Source: Roseivirga sp. 4D4 (lineage in GTDB: Bacteria; Bacteroidota; Bacteroidia; Cytophagales; Cyclobacteriaceae). Taken from it: 64,000 bases of DNA. A program made the translations under genes and the position numbers. Positions 28,080-38,276 of the stretch are shown here, piece after piece. The stretch spans positions 2,339,001 through 2,403,000 of the forward strand of contig NZ_MDGP01000001.1 in assembly GCF_001747095.1 (NCBI RefSeq). Direction: 5' to 3'. The notes beneath the pieces were generated by a model. It was given only the letters and a program-made list of their open reading frames with translations, was not told where the DNA came from and did no database searches. How positions within the stretch are numbered: the first letter of the stretch is position 1; each line of letters begins with the position of its first letter.

Positions 28080-28766
28080 TTAAATCGCTGTTAGATGATG
28101 ATAGAGTGCAATGAAAATAAATCCGGCTGGAATAAGTATTGCATAGATATCTCCTAATTTCTTTATTCCCGGTGTGTATTTATCATGACGCGCCCCAGCT
28201 GACTGGAAAGCCGACTGGAAACCGTGTTTTAGGTGCATTGCTAAGAAAACAAATGAGAGCACATACAAACCAACACGAATTGGATCGTGAAACTTATGTA
28301 CCAATTCTTCATAGTACCTGTATTCACCATTGATCATTCCTGACATGTCTCCCTGAATGTATTTGACATTGATCTCCGGAATCCAGAAATCATAGAAATG
28401 CAATCCGATAAACCCAAGGATCACAAGTCCAGACCAAATCATGTTTCTTGAGAACCAAGTCGAATTTGCGGCACCTTTATTCATCGCATATTTGACGTCA
28501 CGAGCATTCTTATTCTTGATTTCAAGTACAAAGCCCATAACAAAGTGAAATACCACTCCGAAGATGAGGATCGGTTGCAAAGCAAACTGTACCAGAGGAT
28601 TGGTCCCCATAAAATGAGAAACCTCATTGAAGAGTTCTTCGCTAAAAACGGATAGGAAGTTTATAGCGAAATGTTGTAACAAGAAAAAAAGTAAGAATAG
28701 TGCTGACAGTGCCATGGCGAACTTACGTCCAATGGAACTGCTGAAGGTTTGTTTAACCCAACTCAT
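28080..28766 (-). CDS. sdhC: Succinate dehydrogenase cytochrome b subunit
   Basis: Membrane anchor of 228 residues with five hydrophobic helices and histidines in helices suitable for two hemes ([40 protein letters not shown]). It passes electrons to menaquinone. A single anchor subunit, not an SdhC/SdhD pair, matches the Bacteroidota/Wolinella type. First gene of sdhCAB, with a good promoter match upstream. Confidence 0.92.
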   Translation of the reverse strand: MSWVKQTFSSSIGRKFAMALSALFLLFFLLQHFAINFLSVFSEELFNEVSHFMGTNPLVQFALQPILIFGVVFHFVMGFVLEIKNKNARDVKYAMNKGAANSTWFSRNMIWSGLVILGFIGLHFYDFWIPEINVKYIQGDMSGMINGEYRYYEELVHKFHDPIRVGLYVLSFVFLAMHLKHGFQSAFQSAGARHDKYTPGIKKLGDIYAILIPAGFIFIALYHHLTAI

Positions 28767-28793
28767 TATATGTTAGCAGTTAAATGTATAGCT

Positions 28794-28824
28794 CAAAGTT
28801 ATATTCCAAAGGGTTGCAATCAAA
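28794..28824 (-). promoter_or_regulatory. Promoter of sdhCAB
   Basis: On the minus strand TTTG (28821-28824) is followed after 19 bases by TAACTTTG (28794-28801), a full match to the Bacteroidota -33/-7 pattern TTTG-N19-TAnnTTTG. It ends 27 bases before the sdhC start codon. Confidence 0.65.
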
Positions 28825-28949
28825 GTCAATTTGAATTTGATATCAACAGCCATATAAGAAGTTGTTACAACTCATTGTTTAGATTTTTTGTCTAATAGTA
28901 TTACTATTTTGCTTTGTCGCGTTTACTCATAAATAATTCTCTCTGAAAT

Positions 28950-31805
28950 ATGATCAGAAGGCTGTTAGTCACACTGGTATTTGTCGTTTTAGGCTGCTTT
29001 AGTCTTCAGGCAACACACTTGAGATCCGGAGAGATTACTGCGGAGCGAATCTCGCAAACAAGCCTTAGATATAGGTTTACAGTTGTATTGTACAGGGACA
29101 CTGAATCAGCAGTAGACATAAATGGTGTTTTTAATACAGGAGACGGAAGATTTATTGCTGCCGGCAGAGTGAACCTACAGGCATTGTCCATAAGAGGCAT
29201 TCAAGAAACCAATCTGGGGAACTTCACTTCCCGTGTAGTGATTCAGTTTGACTACACTTACCTGAGTGAGGGTAACTATACGGTCAGCTATACGGAGGGG
29301 AATCGAAATCAAAACATTATAAATCTCGGGGGCACACTGTCAGGCAGCTTTCCTTTTCACGTAGAAACTATTCTCACCGTAAGCAGTACAGTCATCAATA
29401 GTACACCACAACTCACCGTCCCTCCGCTGGATCAGGCATGCCTTGGTTCACGCTTTGTTCATATTTCTGGCGCCTTTGATCCTGATGGTGACAGCCTCGC
29501 ATACCGAATTGTCACGCCCTTGGCAGGATTAAACAACCCTATTCCTAATTACCTTCCATTAGATGACCCTACCATAAGCACCATGAAGGAAGACCAAAGC
29601 ACTCCTGCATTGTTTACTATCGATCCTCTAAGAGGTGCCCTTCAATGGGATTCACCTCAACTCTCAGGAGAATATTCAATCGCCTTCATTATTGAAGAAT
29701 GGAGGTTTAACGAACAACTAGGTAGGTCGGAACTGCTGGGCTACGTGACAAGGGATATGCAAATTATTGTAGCCGAGTGTTCCGATGAGAGACCTGTTTT
29801 GGAGCCCCCTGCTGACACATGTATAGTTGCAGGTACTGTATTAGAGTCTATTGTTAGAGGTAATGATCCAAATGGAGACCAAATTCTTATGGAGGCATTT
29901 GGAGGAGCTTTTGAAGTAAGTTCGTCTCCAGCAGAATATTTGAATTATCCAGACACCAACAATCAGGAAAGGTTTAGAGACTCACCAGCAGAAAACCTAT
30001 TCAGGTGGGCAACAGATTTATCACACGTTCAAGCACAGCCACACGAAGTCGTCTTTAAAGTAAGCGATGTTCAACTCGATCCTAGTGTACCTACACTATT
30101 TGACTTTAAAACCATGAGTATTCAGGTTATTGCACCAGCTCCTACGGGTTTAATCACCGATATCTCCACCTTTAATACGGTTGAGTTAAGCTGGGATAGT
30201 TATGTCGGGGCAAGCTTTAATCCCACGCTGAAGGTGTATCGCAGATTAGGAAGCTTTGATTTTCAACCCTCTCATTGTGAAACAGGGCTACCTGATGGAT
30301 CGGGCTATGAACTAATAGGTGAAGTTGCCGGAAATGAGACTCGTTTCATAGACAATGATGTACGACCTGGAATCAATTACTGTTACCGAATTATCGCGGA
30401 GTTTCCAGCTCCCAAAGGGGGTATTAGCTATGCATCAACAGAAGTCTGTCAAGCTATCAATGTCGATGTTCCAATTATGACGAACGTTAGTGTATTGAAT
30501 ACAGATGCCAACAATGGTGAGTCTTTTATTCGATGGACATCACCAATTGGTATCAACCAAATTCTCTTCCCCGGTCCATTTACTTATGAGCTTTATCGTA
30601 ACAATGACCTTAATGGTCAAAATGGCCGTAGTTTTCTGACTTCAACCTCTGATACGACATTCAACGATATAGGCCATAATACTGAGAATTCGGCATATAA
30701 CTACTATGTGCGATTTCTTGATGCTGACAATAACCTGGTGGACAGCAGTGCGACAGCCTCATCTGTCTGGGCGCAAACCGTGGGAGAAATCGAGTCTGTC
30801 AGGTTGAGCTGGACAGCAAACACACCTTGGTCAATTCAATCACAGGACTTTCCATACCACTACATATATCGGAACCGAACCGATAGAGATGCCAATGATA
30901 TCGATGACTATACACTAATAGACAGTGTGAATGTTCTCGATAATGGCTTCGAGTATACAGATTTGGGCACCTTTGGCGATTTCTCGCTTGAAACTGACCG
31001 ATCCTATTGCTACTATGTATCAACTCAAGGGGTATTAGACAAAGCGGGAATAGAAGCTCCATTGCTAAACAATTCTCAAATCCATTGCGCAGTACCGTTA
31101 GAAAGACCAGTACCAGGTGCCCCTGAAATACTCATAGAAAATGACTCATCGTTGATTGTGGGACCCAGCGGTAATAGCCTGGTGGTGGTTGAGAAAGAGG
31201 ATTGTCAAAATACCAACTTTCAAACTTGCAATGCCCTTTCACTGACCAATACCATCAACTGGATAATTAATGGATCAGAAACCAATATTGCCAGTTACAA
31301 TATCTATTTCTCGAAAGATGGTGATCCCAATAACTATGAGCTAATAGGGAATGAATCGGTTAAAACCTTTACTCATGTAGGACTCAGCGAATTTAAAGGT
31401 TGCTACAAGGTCAGTGCTGTGAACATGAGCGGAGTTGAGGGAGCACTAAGCTCAGCAATTTGCTTTGACAACTGTCCTTATTACGAACTGCCGAATACTT
31501 TCACCCCAAACGGAGATGAGTTAAATGATACCTTCAGAGCTTTCGATTTACCGAATCGTAAATGCTCTAGGTTCGTTAAGTCAATTGACTTTAAAGTTTA
31601 TGACAGATGGGGAGGAAAAGTCATCTACCGGTCAAAAAACTTAAATGAGCAAACGGGAGTATTTATAGACTGGTCAGGCATTGACAATCAGGGTAATCCG
31701 TTACCATCGGGCACTTACTACTTTACCGCCTCGGTTACGTTCAGCACCTTCGATACTTCTCTTATAAAACAAGAATTCAAAAATTGGGTTCGGATTATTA
31801 GGTAG
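28950..31805 (+). CDS. Large secreted protein with gliding-motility C-terminal (CHU_C) domain, copy 1
   Basis: Exported protein of 951 residues. A signal peptide ends near residue 21 (SLQATH). The N-terminal module (ATHLRSGEITAERIS, YRFTVVLYRDT) is followed by a cadherin/PKD-like DPDGDSLAYRI region near 177, fibronectin type III-like repeats over about 390-800 and cysteine pairs (NCPYYEL). From residue 847 it ends in the CHU_C/type IX sorting module (LPNTFTPNGDELNDTF, YDRWGGKV, GTYYF). Such proteins cross the outer membrane by type IX secretion and sit on or leave the cell surface. First of three tandem paralogues. Role unknown; adhesion is a guess from the domains. Confidence 0.85.
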   Translation: MIRRLLVTLVFVVLGCFSLQATHLRSGEITAERISQTSLRYRFTVVLYRDTESAVDINGVFNTGDGRFIAAGRVNLQALSIRGIQETNLGNFTSRVVIQFDYTYLSEGNYTVSYTEGNRNQNIINLGGTLSGSFPFHVETILTVSSTVINSTPQLTVPPLDQACLGSRFVHISGAFDPDGDSLAYRIVTPLAGLNNPIPNYLPLDDPTISTMKEDQSTPALFTIDPLRGALQWDSPQLSGEYSIAFIIEEWRFNEQLGRSELLGYVTRDMQIIVAECSDERPVLEPPADTCIVAGTVLESIVRGNDPNGDQILMEAFGGAFEVSSSPAEYLNYPDTNNQERFRDSPAENLFRWATDLSHVQAQPHEVVFKVSDVQLDPSVPTLFDFKTMSIQVIAPAPTGLITDISTFNTVELSWDSYVGASFNPTLKVYRRLGSFDFQPSHCETGLPDGSGYELIGEVAGNETRFIDNDVRPGINYCYRIIAEFPAPKGGISYASTEVCQAINVDVPIMTNVSVLNTDANNGESFIRWTSPIGINQILFPGPFTYELYRNNDLNGQNGRSFLTSTSDTTFNDIGHNTENSAYNYYVRFLDADNNLVDSSATASSVWAQTVGEIESVRLSWTANTPWSIQSQDFPYHYIYRNRTDRDANDIDDYTLIDSVNVLDNGFEYTDLGTFGDFSLETDRSYCYYVSTQGVLDKAGIEAPLLNNSQIHCAVPLERPVPGAPEILIENDSSLIVGPSGNSLVVVEKEDCQNTNFQTCNALSLTNTINWIINGSETNIASYNIYFSKDGDPNNYELIGNESVKTFTHVGLSEFKGCYKVSAVNMSGVEGALSSAICFDNCPYYELPNTFTPNGDELNDTFRAFDLPNRKCSRFVKSIDFKVYDRWGGKVIYRSKNLNEQTGVFIDWSGIDNQGNPLPSGTYYFTASVTFSTFDTSLIKQEFKNWVRIIR

Positions 31806-31915
31806 TGCTTAATGACTTCAACTAAGGGTCAAATGGCCTACAGAATGTCAAGAAATATTAAAGGAAAGTACAACTAATTACAGATATTGCGTTTAGACCT
31901 TAAAGGTATTACTAC

Positions 31916-34786
31916 ATGAGTATGTTCAGAAGATTAATTCTGTGCTTAACACTAATTTCCCTCTTCGCCATTGATGCCGCAGCAACACACATCCGTGCCG
32001 GGGAAATCACTGCTGTCCGAATATCTCAATCTGGACTGAGATATCGCTTTACCCTAACAATCTATAGAGATACGGAAGGTGTACCCTTTGGAGATGGTGG
32101 TATTTTCAATTTTGGTCAGGGAAGAACAATCGGGCCCGGTATCGAAGCTTTACGTGCAGAAGCGGTTGATAATAGGATTACCGAGGTTGAAATTGGAAAC
32201 CAAACTTCTGTTATCACTATTCAGTTTGATCATACTTTTGACGGTCCTGGAGTCTATGTAATAAGCTTTACGGAGCAAAATAGAAATGCCAACATTATAA
32301 ACCTTGGCGGTTCAGCCTCTGAAAGTCTAGCATTCCACGTAGAAACAGCATTAAGAATTAGAGCGGGTGACACGTTGAACGATACTCCAATCTTAACGAT
32401 CCCTCCAATAGACAGAGCATGTATTGGCGGAAGATTTATTCACAATGCAGGTGCCTTCGACCCAGATGGCGATAGCCTTGCGTATAAACTTGTAAATCCT
32501 CTACAAGACAGAGGGGTTCAAATAGAAACCTACTTGCCATTAGATGATAGCTCGATTTCTACTATTAGAGAAGATGGTGGTAGCCCGGCAATTTTTGAAA
32601 TCGACCCCATCACCGGGGATTTGGTATGGGACGCACCTATGCTGGCCGGGGAATACAATATTGCCTTTATTGTTGAAGAATGGCGATTTTCAATCCTAAA
32701 CGACAGGTACGAACTCATAGGCTTCGTTACCCGTGACATGCAAATTGTAGTGGAAGATTGTAACAACGAGCGACCAGAATTGCTTATTCCGCCAGATACC
32801 TGTGTAGAGGCTGGCTCTCTCTTAAATGCAGTTGTTTTGGGAACGGATCCGGATGGAAACCAAGTATTGCTTGAGGCTTTTGGTGGAGTATTTGATCTGA
32901 ATATTTCACCAGCAGAATTCCTGTCGCTGCCTGATAGTTCTGCTCTTCCAAGATTTAGAGACCAGCCAGCAGAGTCACTTTTCAGCTGGCAAACAGACAT
33001 ATCACATGTAAGAACCAGACCTTACGAAGTACAATTCAAAGTATCCGACAGGCCCTTTGACCGTGATGCCCCAGCCTTTACTGATTTCAAAAGGTGGAAT
33101 GTGACCGTTGTAGCCCCTGCTCCAACAGGTTTGACTGGATCAATTGCCTCCAGCACGTCCATTCAGTTAGATTGGGATAATTACATTGGCGCTAATTTCA
33201 ACCCTAAGATGCAGGTTTACAGGAGGGTCGAAAGCTTCGACTTCACACCTGAGAACTGTAATATTGGTATTCCTGCAAATTCAGGCTATGTACTGATCGA
33301 TGAATTACCGATCGATCAGACCACCTATATAGATAACAATGATGTGAGACCAGGTGTCAATTATTGCTACAGGTTAGTAGCGGAATTCCCTTCTCCTTCA
33401 GGAGGAACAAGCTACGCCTCACAAGAATTCTGTATTCTTATACCATTAGATATTCCAGCGATCACCAATGTTTCAATTGATGAAACGAGTGATACCAATG
33501 GTGAGGCTTTCATAAGGTGGGTTTCTCCATTGGATATTGACGAAACGTTATTCCCTCCTCCATTCAGATATGAACTGTTCCGCTATGACGGTTTTACTGG
33601 AACCAGCGGAAGGACACTGTTAGTCTCTACAACAGACACGGTATTTACTGATACGGGTATCAACACCCAGGATCAACCCTTTAACTATCAGGTAAGGTTC
33701 TATGATGCAGACGATAACTTAATAGATAGCTCAGCAACGGCATCTTCCGTTAGGCTCGAAGCTGTTGGTGAGATCCAATCCGTTAATCTTACATGGAGTG
33801 CCAGTGTACCTTGGTCTAATCAGGTTCAGAGTTCACCATATCATCTCATCTATCGAAACCGTACTGATCCAGATGCAAATGACGTAGATACTTTTGTACT
33901 GATTGACAGTGCTAAAGTGACTGTGGATGGCCTAAGATATTTTGATGATGGATCGTTCAATAATACCCCTCTCCGCGATGACAGGGAATACTGCTACTTT
34001 GTGACTACTAGAGGTAGCTATGGCAATGAAAAAATAGATGCACCGTTGGTTAACGATTCGCAGATCATCTGTGTAATGCCAAACGATGAGGACCCTCCTC
34101 AGGAACCTGAAATTGAGCTGCCGGGTGATACCACGGTGATCCCCGGAGACTTCCCACTCATTCTACTGGAAAGTGACAATTGTCAAAGACTTGAAACAGA
34201 GCCTTGTGCTTTTGCCAACTTTACAAATACCTTGGACTGGACCGTAGATGACGTTGACAATGATGTTGCCAGCTACAACATCTACTTCTCCAATACGGGT
34301 GCAGAAGACAGCTTTGTACTGATTGCTAACACCAGAAACACCACATTTGAGCATACAGGGTTAAGTGAAATCAAAGGCTGTTATAGAATAGCATCGGTGG
34401 ACCGATCGAACAATGAAAGTCCTTTGAGTGATCCGGTCTGTTTTGATAACTGTCCTAATTACCAGCTACCTAATACATTCACGCCTAACGGTGATAATAT
34501 CAATGATACTTTCAGGGCATTTGATCAGCCTAATGGCAGCTGTCCTAGATTTGTAGAGTCTGTAGTGTTTCAGGTCTTTGATCGTTGGGGTGGAACTGAA
34601 ATCTTCAGTTATAACTCTGCTCAGGATACCGAGCCAAATATCTTCATTGATTGGGACGGCAGAGACGTGAATGGAAATCCACTACCGTCAGGCACGTATT
34701 ACTATTCTGCCACTGTGACTTTCGATGTGCTCGATCCTAGATTGAGAACTCAAGAGTTTAGAAACTGGGTGAAAATAATTCGATAA
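31916..34786 (+). CDS. Large secreted protein with gliding-motility C-terminal (CHU_C) domain, copy 2
   Basis: Paralogue of copies 1 and 3, 956 residues, in the same order: signal peptide (to about residue 23), ATHIRAGEITAVRIS module, DPDGDSLAYKL block, fibronectin-like repeats and the C-terminal sorting module starting LPNTFTPNGDNINDTF. Blocks such as YCYRLVAEFPSPSGGTSYAS and YRNRTDPDANDVD recur in all three. The start follows copy 1 by 110 bases with no clear terminator between, so a shared transcript is possible. Confidence 0.85.
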   Translation: MSMFRRLILCLTLISLFAIDAAATHIRAGEITAVRISQSGLRYRFTLTIYRDTEGVPFGDGGIFNFGQGRTIGPGIEALRAEAVDNRITEVEIGNQTSVITIQFDHTFDGPGVYVISFTEQNRNANIINLGGSASESLAFHVETALRIRAGDTLNDTPILTIPPIDRACIGGRFIHNAGAFDPDGDSLAYKLVNPLQDRGVQIETYLPLDDSSISTIREDGGSPAIFEIDPITGDLVWDAPMLAGEYNIAFIVEEWRFSILNDRYELIGFVTRDMQIVVEDCNNERPELLIPPDTCVEAGSLLNAVVLGTDPDGNQVLLEAFGGVFDLNISPAEFLSLPDSSALPRFRDQPAESLFSWQTDISHVRTRPYEVQFKVSDRPFDRDAPAFTDFKRWNVTVVAPAPTGLTGSIASSTSIQLDWDNYIGANFNPKMQVYRRVESFDFTPENCNIGIPANSGYVLIDELPIDQTTYIDNNDVRPGVNYCYRLVAEFPSPSGGTSYASQEFCILIPLDIPAITNVSIDETSDTNGEAFIRWVSPLDIDETLFPPPFRYELFRYDGFTGTSGRTLLVSTTDTVFTDTGINTQDQPFNYQVRFYDADDNLIDSSATASSVRLEAVGEIQSVNLTWSASVPWSNQVQSSPYHLIYRNRTDPDANDVDTFVLIDSAKVTVDGLRYFDDGSFNNTPLRDDREYCYFVTTRGSYGNEKIDAPLVNDSQIICVMPNDEDPPQEPEIELPGDTTVIPGDFPLILLESDNCQRLETEPCAFANFTNTLDWTVDDVDNDVASYNIYFSNTGAEDSFVLIANTRNTTFEHTGLSEIKGCYRIASVDRSNNESPLSDPVCFDNCPNYQLPNTFTPNGDNINDTFRAFDQPNGSCPRFVESVVFQVFDRWGGTEIFSYNSAQDTEPNIFIDWDGRDVNGNPLPSGTYYYSATVTFDVLDPRLRTQEFRNWVKIIR

Positions 34787-34858
34787 AATTCAGTACTATT
34801 TCAAGCAATCCTGAAGAGCATTAGTTCGTTATGGTTTTATCAATAAACCAAAACTGCC

Positions 34859-37723
34859 ATGCCTTCCTCAAAAAGATCAGGCAAAATTGCTGTACTCTGC
34901 ATTGCCTTACTCCTATGCATATCTTCAATAGCAAAAGCAACACATATTCGAGCAGGAGATGTTTGCATTGAATTAATATCTCAGACAAACCTTACATACA
35001 GATTCACATTCACGCTTTATACTGACTTAGGGTCACAAGTTAGAATTGGACAGGGAAATCCAATTGTTCGTTTTGGTGATGGCACATCTATAGAAGGAGA
35101 AGGTGCTATAATTGCACAGGCAGAATCTATAACGCGATCAGAAATAAGTGATGAAGTGGGCAAAGTTGTTATGGTCTTTGTTCATACTTACCAAGCCCCA
35201 AGTACTTACATAGCCAGTTATACTGAACAGAATAGAAATGAAGGCATTATCAATATTCCCAATTCTGTAGACACACCTTTTCACATTCAAGGAGTAACGC
35301 GGATTGAGCCAGGTAACACCGTTAATTCATCACCAAAACTATCTATCCCCCCTATTGACAAAGCATGCGTTGGACAAGCTTACCTTCATAATCCTGGTGC
35401 TTTTGATCCTGATGGTGACAGCCTTGTATTCAAAATCGTATTACCGCAATTTGCCCTAAATCAAAACATTCTGGGTTATACCGATTTGGACGATCCTAGT
35501 ATCACCAATGAACGCGAGGATGGTTCAAACCCCGCCTTCCTACAAATAGATCAGAAAACGGGGCTCTTAACATGGGATGCTCCACAATTTGTAGGCGAAT
35601 ACAATGTTGCCTTCATTGTAGAAGAATGGCGTTTCTCAGAACTAAGGCAAGAATGGGTGCAACTAGGTTTTGTAACGCGCGACATGCAGATTCTTGTAGA
35701 AGATGAATGTCAAAACGAAAGACCTGAAATTACTGTACCAATGGATCTATGTGTAGAAGCTGGTACAAACATTAGGGAAGTTATTATTGGAAGCGATCCT
35801 GATGGACACCCAATTTCTCTAGAAGCCTTTGGTGGTCCTTTCGAAATCAATAATAGCCCAGCTACTATTTCTCCAGACGAATCATTTATCGCCTCCCCGC
35901 AAGAATATGAATTTAACTGGCAAACAAATTCTTCTCATATCAGAGAACGTCCATATCAAATTCAATTAAAAATATCTGATGAGCCATCTGATGAAGATGG
36001 GCCGAGCCTTACAAGTTTTGAAACATGGAATATTACTGTAGTGGCTCCTGCACCTACCGGCTTGAGTGGCGTACTAACTAATAATAGTGGTGTTCAGCTC
36101 GTTTGGGACGAATATGTTGCGACAAACTTAAATCCAGTGATCCAAGTTTGGAGACGAATTGACACCTTCGATTTCTCGCCTGATGAATGTAACACCGGTA
36201 TTCCTGATGGAGCTTATGAATTAATAAAAGAAGTGCCATCAGCACAAACAAATACTGTTGACAATGAGAATATCAGAGCTGGAACGAAGTATTGCTATCG
36301 TCTTGTAGCTAAGTTTCCATTACCGAAAGGTGGTGAAAGTTATGCATCTACCGAATTCTGTATAACAGCACCAATTGACAGAGCACTTATAACGAATGTC
36401 AGTATTGAAGAAACTGATGGATCGAATGGTGAAATCTTCATTAGGTGGACACCTCCTTTGGATATAGACACCAATGTATTTCCTCCTCCATATCAATATA
36501 ACCTCATGCGATTTGAAGGACTTTCTGGTGCTAATAACGGAACACTAGTCACCACCACGCAAGACAACTCCTTCGTGGACACAAACCTAAATACACTAGA
36601 TGAATCCTATAATTATAGAGTAGAACTCTACACTGCCGCTAACCCAGACAACCTGATTGCCGTTTCCGAACCTGCTTCAACTGTTAGACTTTCCGCACTG
36701 ACTATACAAAATGCCATTGAGATTAATTGGAGAGCCAATGTACCATGGAACAATAGAGCAGAATCGGCACCTTACCATTACATCTATAGAAACCGTACTG
36801 ATACCGATGCCTCTGACGCTCAAAACTTTGTATTAATTGATAGTATAAACAGTAAAACATCGAGTTTCATTTACAATGACACTGGAAGATTTAATGGTAT
36901 AGCGCTTAAAGAAGAGGTTGAATACTGCTATTTCGTAATCACACAAGGAAGCTATGGCAACGATCAAGTCGAGAGTCCCTTGCTAAACAGTTCTCAGCAA
37001 ATCTGCGCAGTACCTGGTGATGAAGTTCCTCCAAACGATCCCGACATTCTGGTTGATAATAATGAAGATCGGATTGATATTGATGGAAATTCAGTAGTAC
37101 TGGTTACGCCTAAAGACTGTCAGAATATAGTCAATACCCCATGTAATTATGATAACTTCTCCAATACGGTGCGATGGAATCAGAATAATACTGATAATGA
37201 TATAGCCGGGTATAGAGTTTATTTTTCGGAAAGTGGCCTCGACAATAGTTTTGCCTTTTTGGACTTTACGGAAGATACAGAATACGTGCATGGTGGATTA
37301 TCATCACTAAAAGGTTGCTATCGCATTACTACTGTTGATCGGTCAGGGAATGAAAGTGGGTTCAGTGAAACCATTTGTTTTGATAATTGTCCATTCTATC
37401 GCTTGCCGAACACATTCACTCCTAATGCTGACACCAGAAACGATACTTTTAGTGCTTTTAACCAACCAAATTCAGAGTGTCCACGTTTTGTTGAAGAAGT
37501 TGAGTTTCGTGTATTTAATCGATGGGGTGGAAAAGAAATTTATAGCTACTCCACTTGTGGTGAAACGGAGCCTGACATATTTATTAATTGGGATGGCCGT
37601 GATAAGTCAGGCAACCCCTTACCGGAAGGAACATACTACTACCATGTCATTGTTACCTTTAACGTACTTGATGAAGCCAAAAGAACTCAGGAGTTCAGAA
37701 ACTGGGTTAAGATATTCAGATAA
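34859..37723 (+). CDS. Large secreted protein with gliding-motility C-terminal (CHU_C) domain, copy 3
   Basis: Third paralogue, 954 residues. It has a longer basic signal start (MPSSKRSGKIAVLC), then ATHIRAGDVCIELIS, DPDGDSLVFKI, fibronectin-like repeats and the terminal LPNTFTPNADTRNDTF, FNRWGGKEI, GTYYYHVI module. By eye it is the most diverged of the three and its codons look more AT-rich. It changes the acidic loop (NADTRNDT instead of NGDxxNDT). The start is 72 bases after copy 2. Confidence 0.84.
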   Translation: MPSSKRSGKIAVLCIALLLCISSIAKATHIRAGDVCIELISQTNLTYRFTFTLYTDLGSQVRIGQGNPIVRFGDGTSIEGEGAIIAQAESITRSEISDEVGKVVMVFVHTYQAPSTYIASYTEQNRNEGIINIPNSVDTPFHIQGVTRIEPGNTVNSSPKLSIPPIDKACVGQAYLHNPGAFDPDGDSLVFKIVLPQFALNQNILGYTDLDDPSITNEREDGSNPAFLQIDQKTGLLTWDAPQFVGEYNVAFIVEEWRFSELRQEWVQLGFVTRDMQILVEDECQNERPEITVPMDLCVEAGTNIREVIIGSDPDGHPISLEAFGGPFEINNSPATISPDESFIASPQEYEFNWQTNSSHIRERPYQIQLKISDEPSDEDGPSLTSFETWNITVVAPAPTGLSGVLTNNSGVQLVWDEYVATNLNPVIQVWRRIDTFDFSPDECNTGIPDGAYELIKEVPSAQTNTVDNENIRAGTKYCYRLVAKFPLPKGGESYASTEFCITAPIDRALITNVSIEETDGSNGEIFIRWTPPLDIDTNVFPPPYQYNLMRFEGLSGANNGTLVTTTQDNSFVDTNLNTLDESYNYRVELYTAANPDNLIAVSEPASTVRLSALTIQNAIEINWRANVPWNNRAESAPYHYIYRNRTDTDASDAQNFVLIDSINSKTSSFIYNDTGRFNGIALKEEVEYCYFVITQGSYGNDQVESPLLNSSQQICAVPGDEVPPNDPDILVDNNEDRIDIDGNSVVLVTPKDCQNIVNTPCNYDNFSNTVRWNQNNTDNDIAGYRVYFSESGLDNSFAFLDFTEDTEYVHGGLSSLKGCYRITTVDRSGNESGFSETICFDNCPFYRLPNTFTPNADTRNDTFSAFNQPNSECPRFVEEVEFRVFNRWGGKEIYSYSTCGETEPDIFINWDGRDKSGNPLPEGTYYYHVIVTFNVLDEAKRTQEFRNWVKIFR

Positions 37724-37781
37724 CCTTTAATACCCCTGCTAGTTTGTATACAAAAGGAACTTACTGCTAGCGGAGCATTGT

Positions 37782-37789
37782 TACTTTTG
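37782..37789 (+). promoter_or_regulatory. Possible promoter -7 element for DCC gene
   Basis: TACTTTTG at 37782-37789 matches TAnnTTTG and lies 20 bases before the TTG start at 37810. A clear -33 TTG at the right spacing is not seen. Confidence 0.35.
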
Positions 37790-37809
37790 TAGTGTTAACT
37801 GGTTAGTCA

Positions 37810-38232
37810 TTGAATAAGCAAGTCGAAATAATAGAACAAGACATACTCCTCTTTGACGGGGTTTGCAACCTGTGCAACAGCTCTGTTAATTTCATCATAG
37901 ACCATGATCCTAACAGTCATTTTCGTTTTGCTGCACTCCAATCAGAGTTTGGACAAAAGAAGCTGAAAGAACTTGGCTATGATACCAAGGAGTTTGATAG
38001 CTTGGTACTATTGAGCCAGGGAAAAGTCTATAAGAAGAGCTCAGCCGCACTGCGCATCGCAAAGAAGCTCAATGGCCTGTACCCAGCTTTATATGTATTT
38101 ATGATTGTCCCTCCCTTTCTCAGGCATTGGGTTTACGATATCATTGCAAAAAACCGATATAAATGGTGGGGTAAACGCGATTCTTGTCGAATACCTACCC
38201 CAGAGCTTAAGTCAAGATTTGTGGAAGCTTGA
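37810..38232 (+). CDS. DCC family thiol-disulfide oxidoreductase-like protein (DUF393)
   Basis: Protein of 140 residues with the family motif DGVCNLCNSSVNFIIDHD near 17-34; the DxxCxxC gives the DCC name. Later blocks KSSAALRIAKKL and PPFLRHWVYDIIAKNRYKWWG are also typical. Predicted thioredoxin-fold redox role; not tested for most members. The start codon is TTG, the only in-frame start that keeps the N-terminus before the motif. Confidence 0.85.
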   Translation: MNKQVEIIEQDILLFDGVCNLCNSSVNFIIDHDPNSHFRFAALQSEFGQKKLKELGYDTKEFDSLVLLSQGKVYKKSSAALRIAKKLNGLYPALYVFMIVPPFLRHWVYDIIAKNRYKWWGKRDSCRIPTPELKSRFVEA

Positions 38233-38243
38233 TGATTATTCAT

Positions 38244-38251
38244 TAGCTTTG
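38244..38251 (+). promoter_or_regulatory. Possible fabD promoter -7 element
   Basis: TAGCTTTG at 38244-38251 matches TAnnTTTG, 25 bases before the fabD ATG. A TTTG at 38218-38221 is 22 bases upstream, slightly farther than ideal. Confidence 0.45.
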
Positions 38252-38276
38252 CCACACCCAAACAAACCCATTTGAA

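Noticed and set aside
28950..37723. Triplicated genes as an assembly artefact
   Set aside because: The three copies differ throughout at DNA and protein level and have different intergenic sequences.
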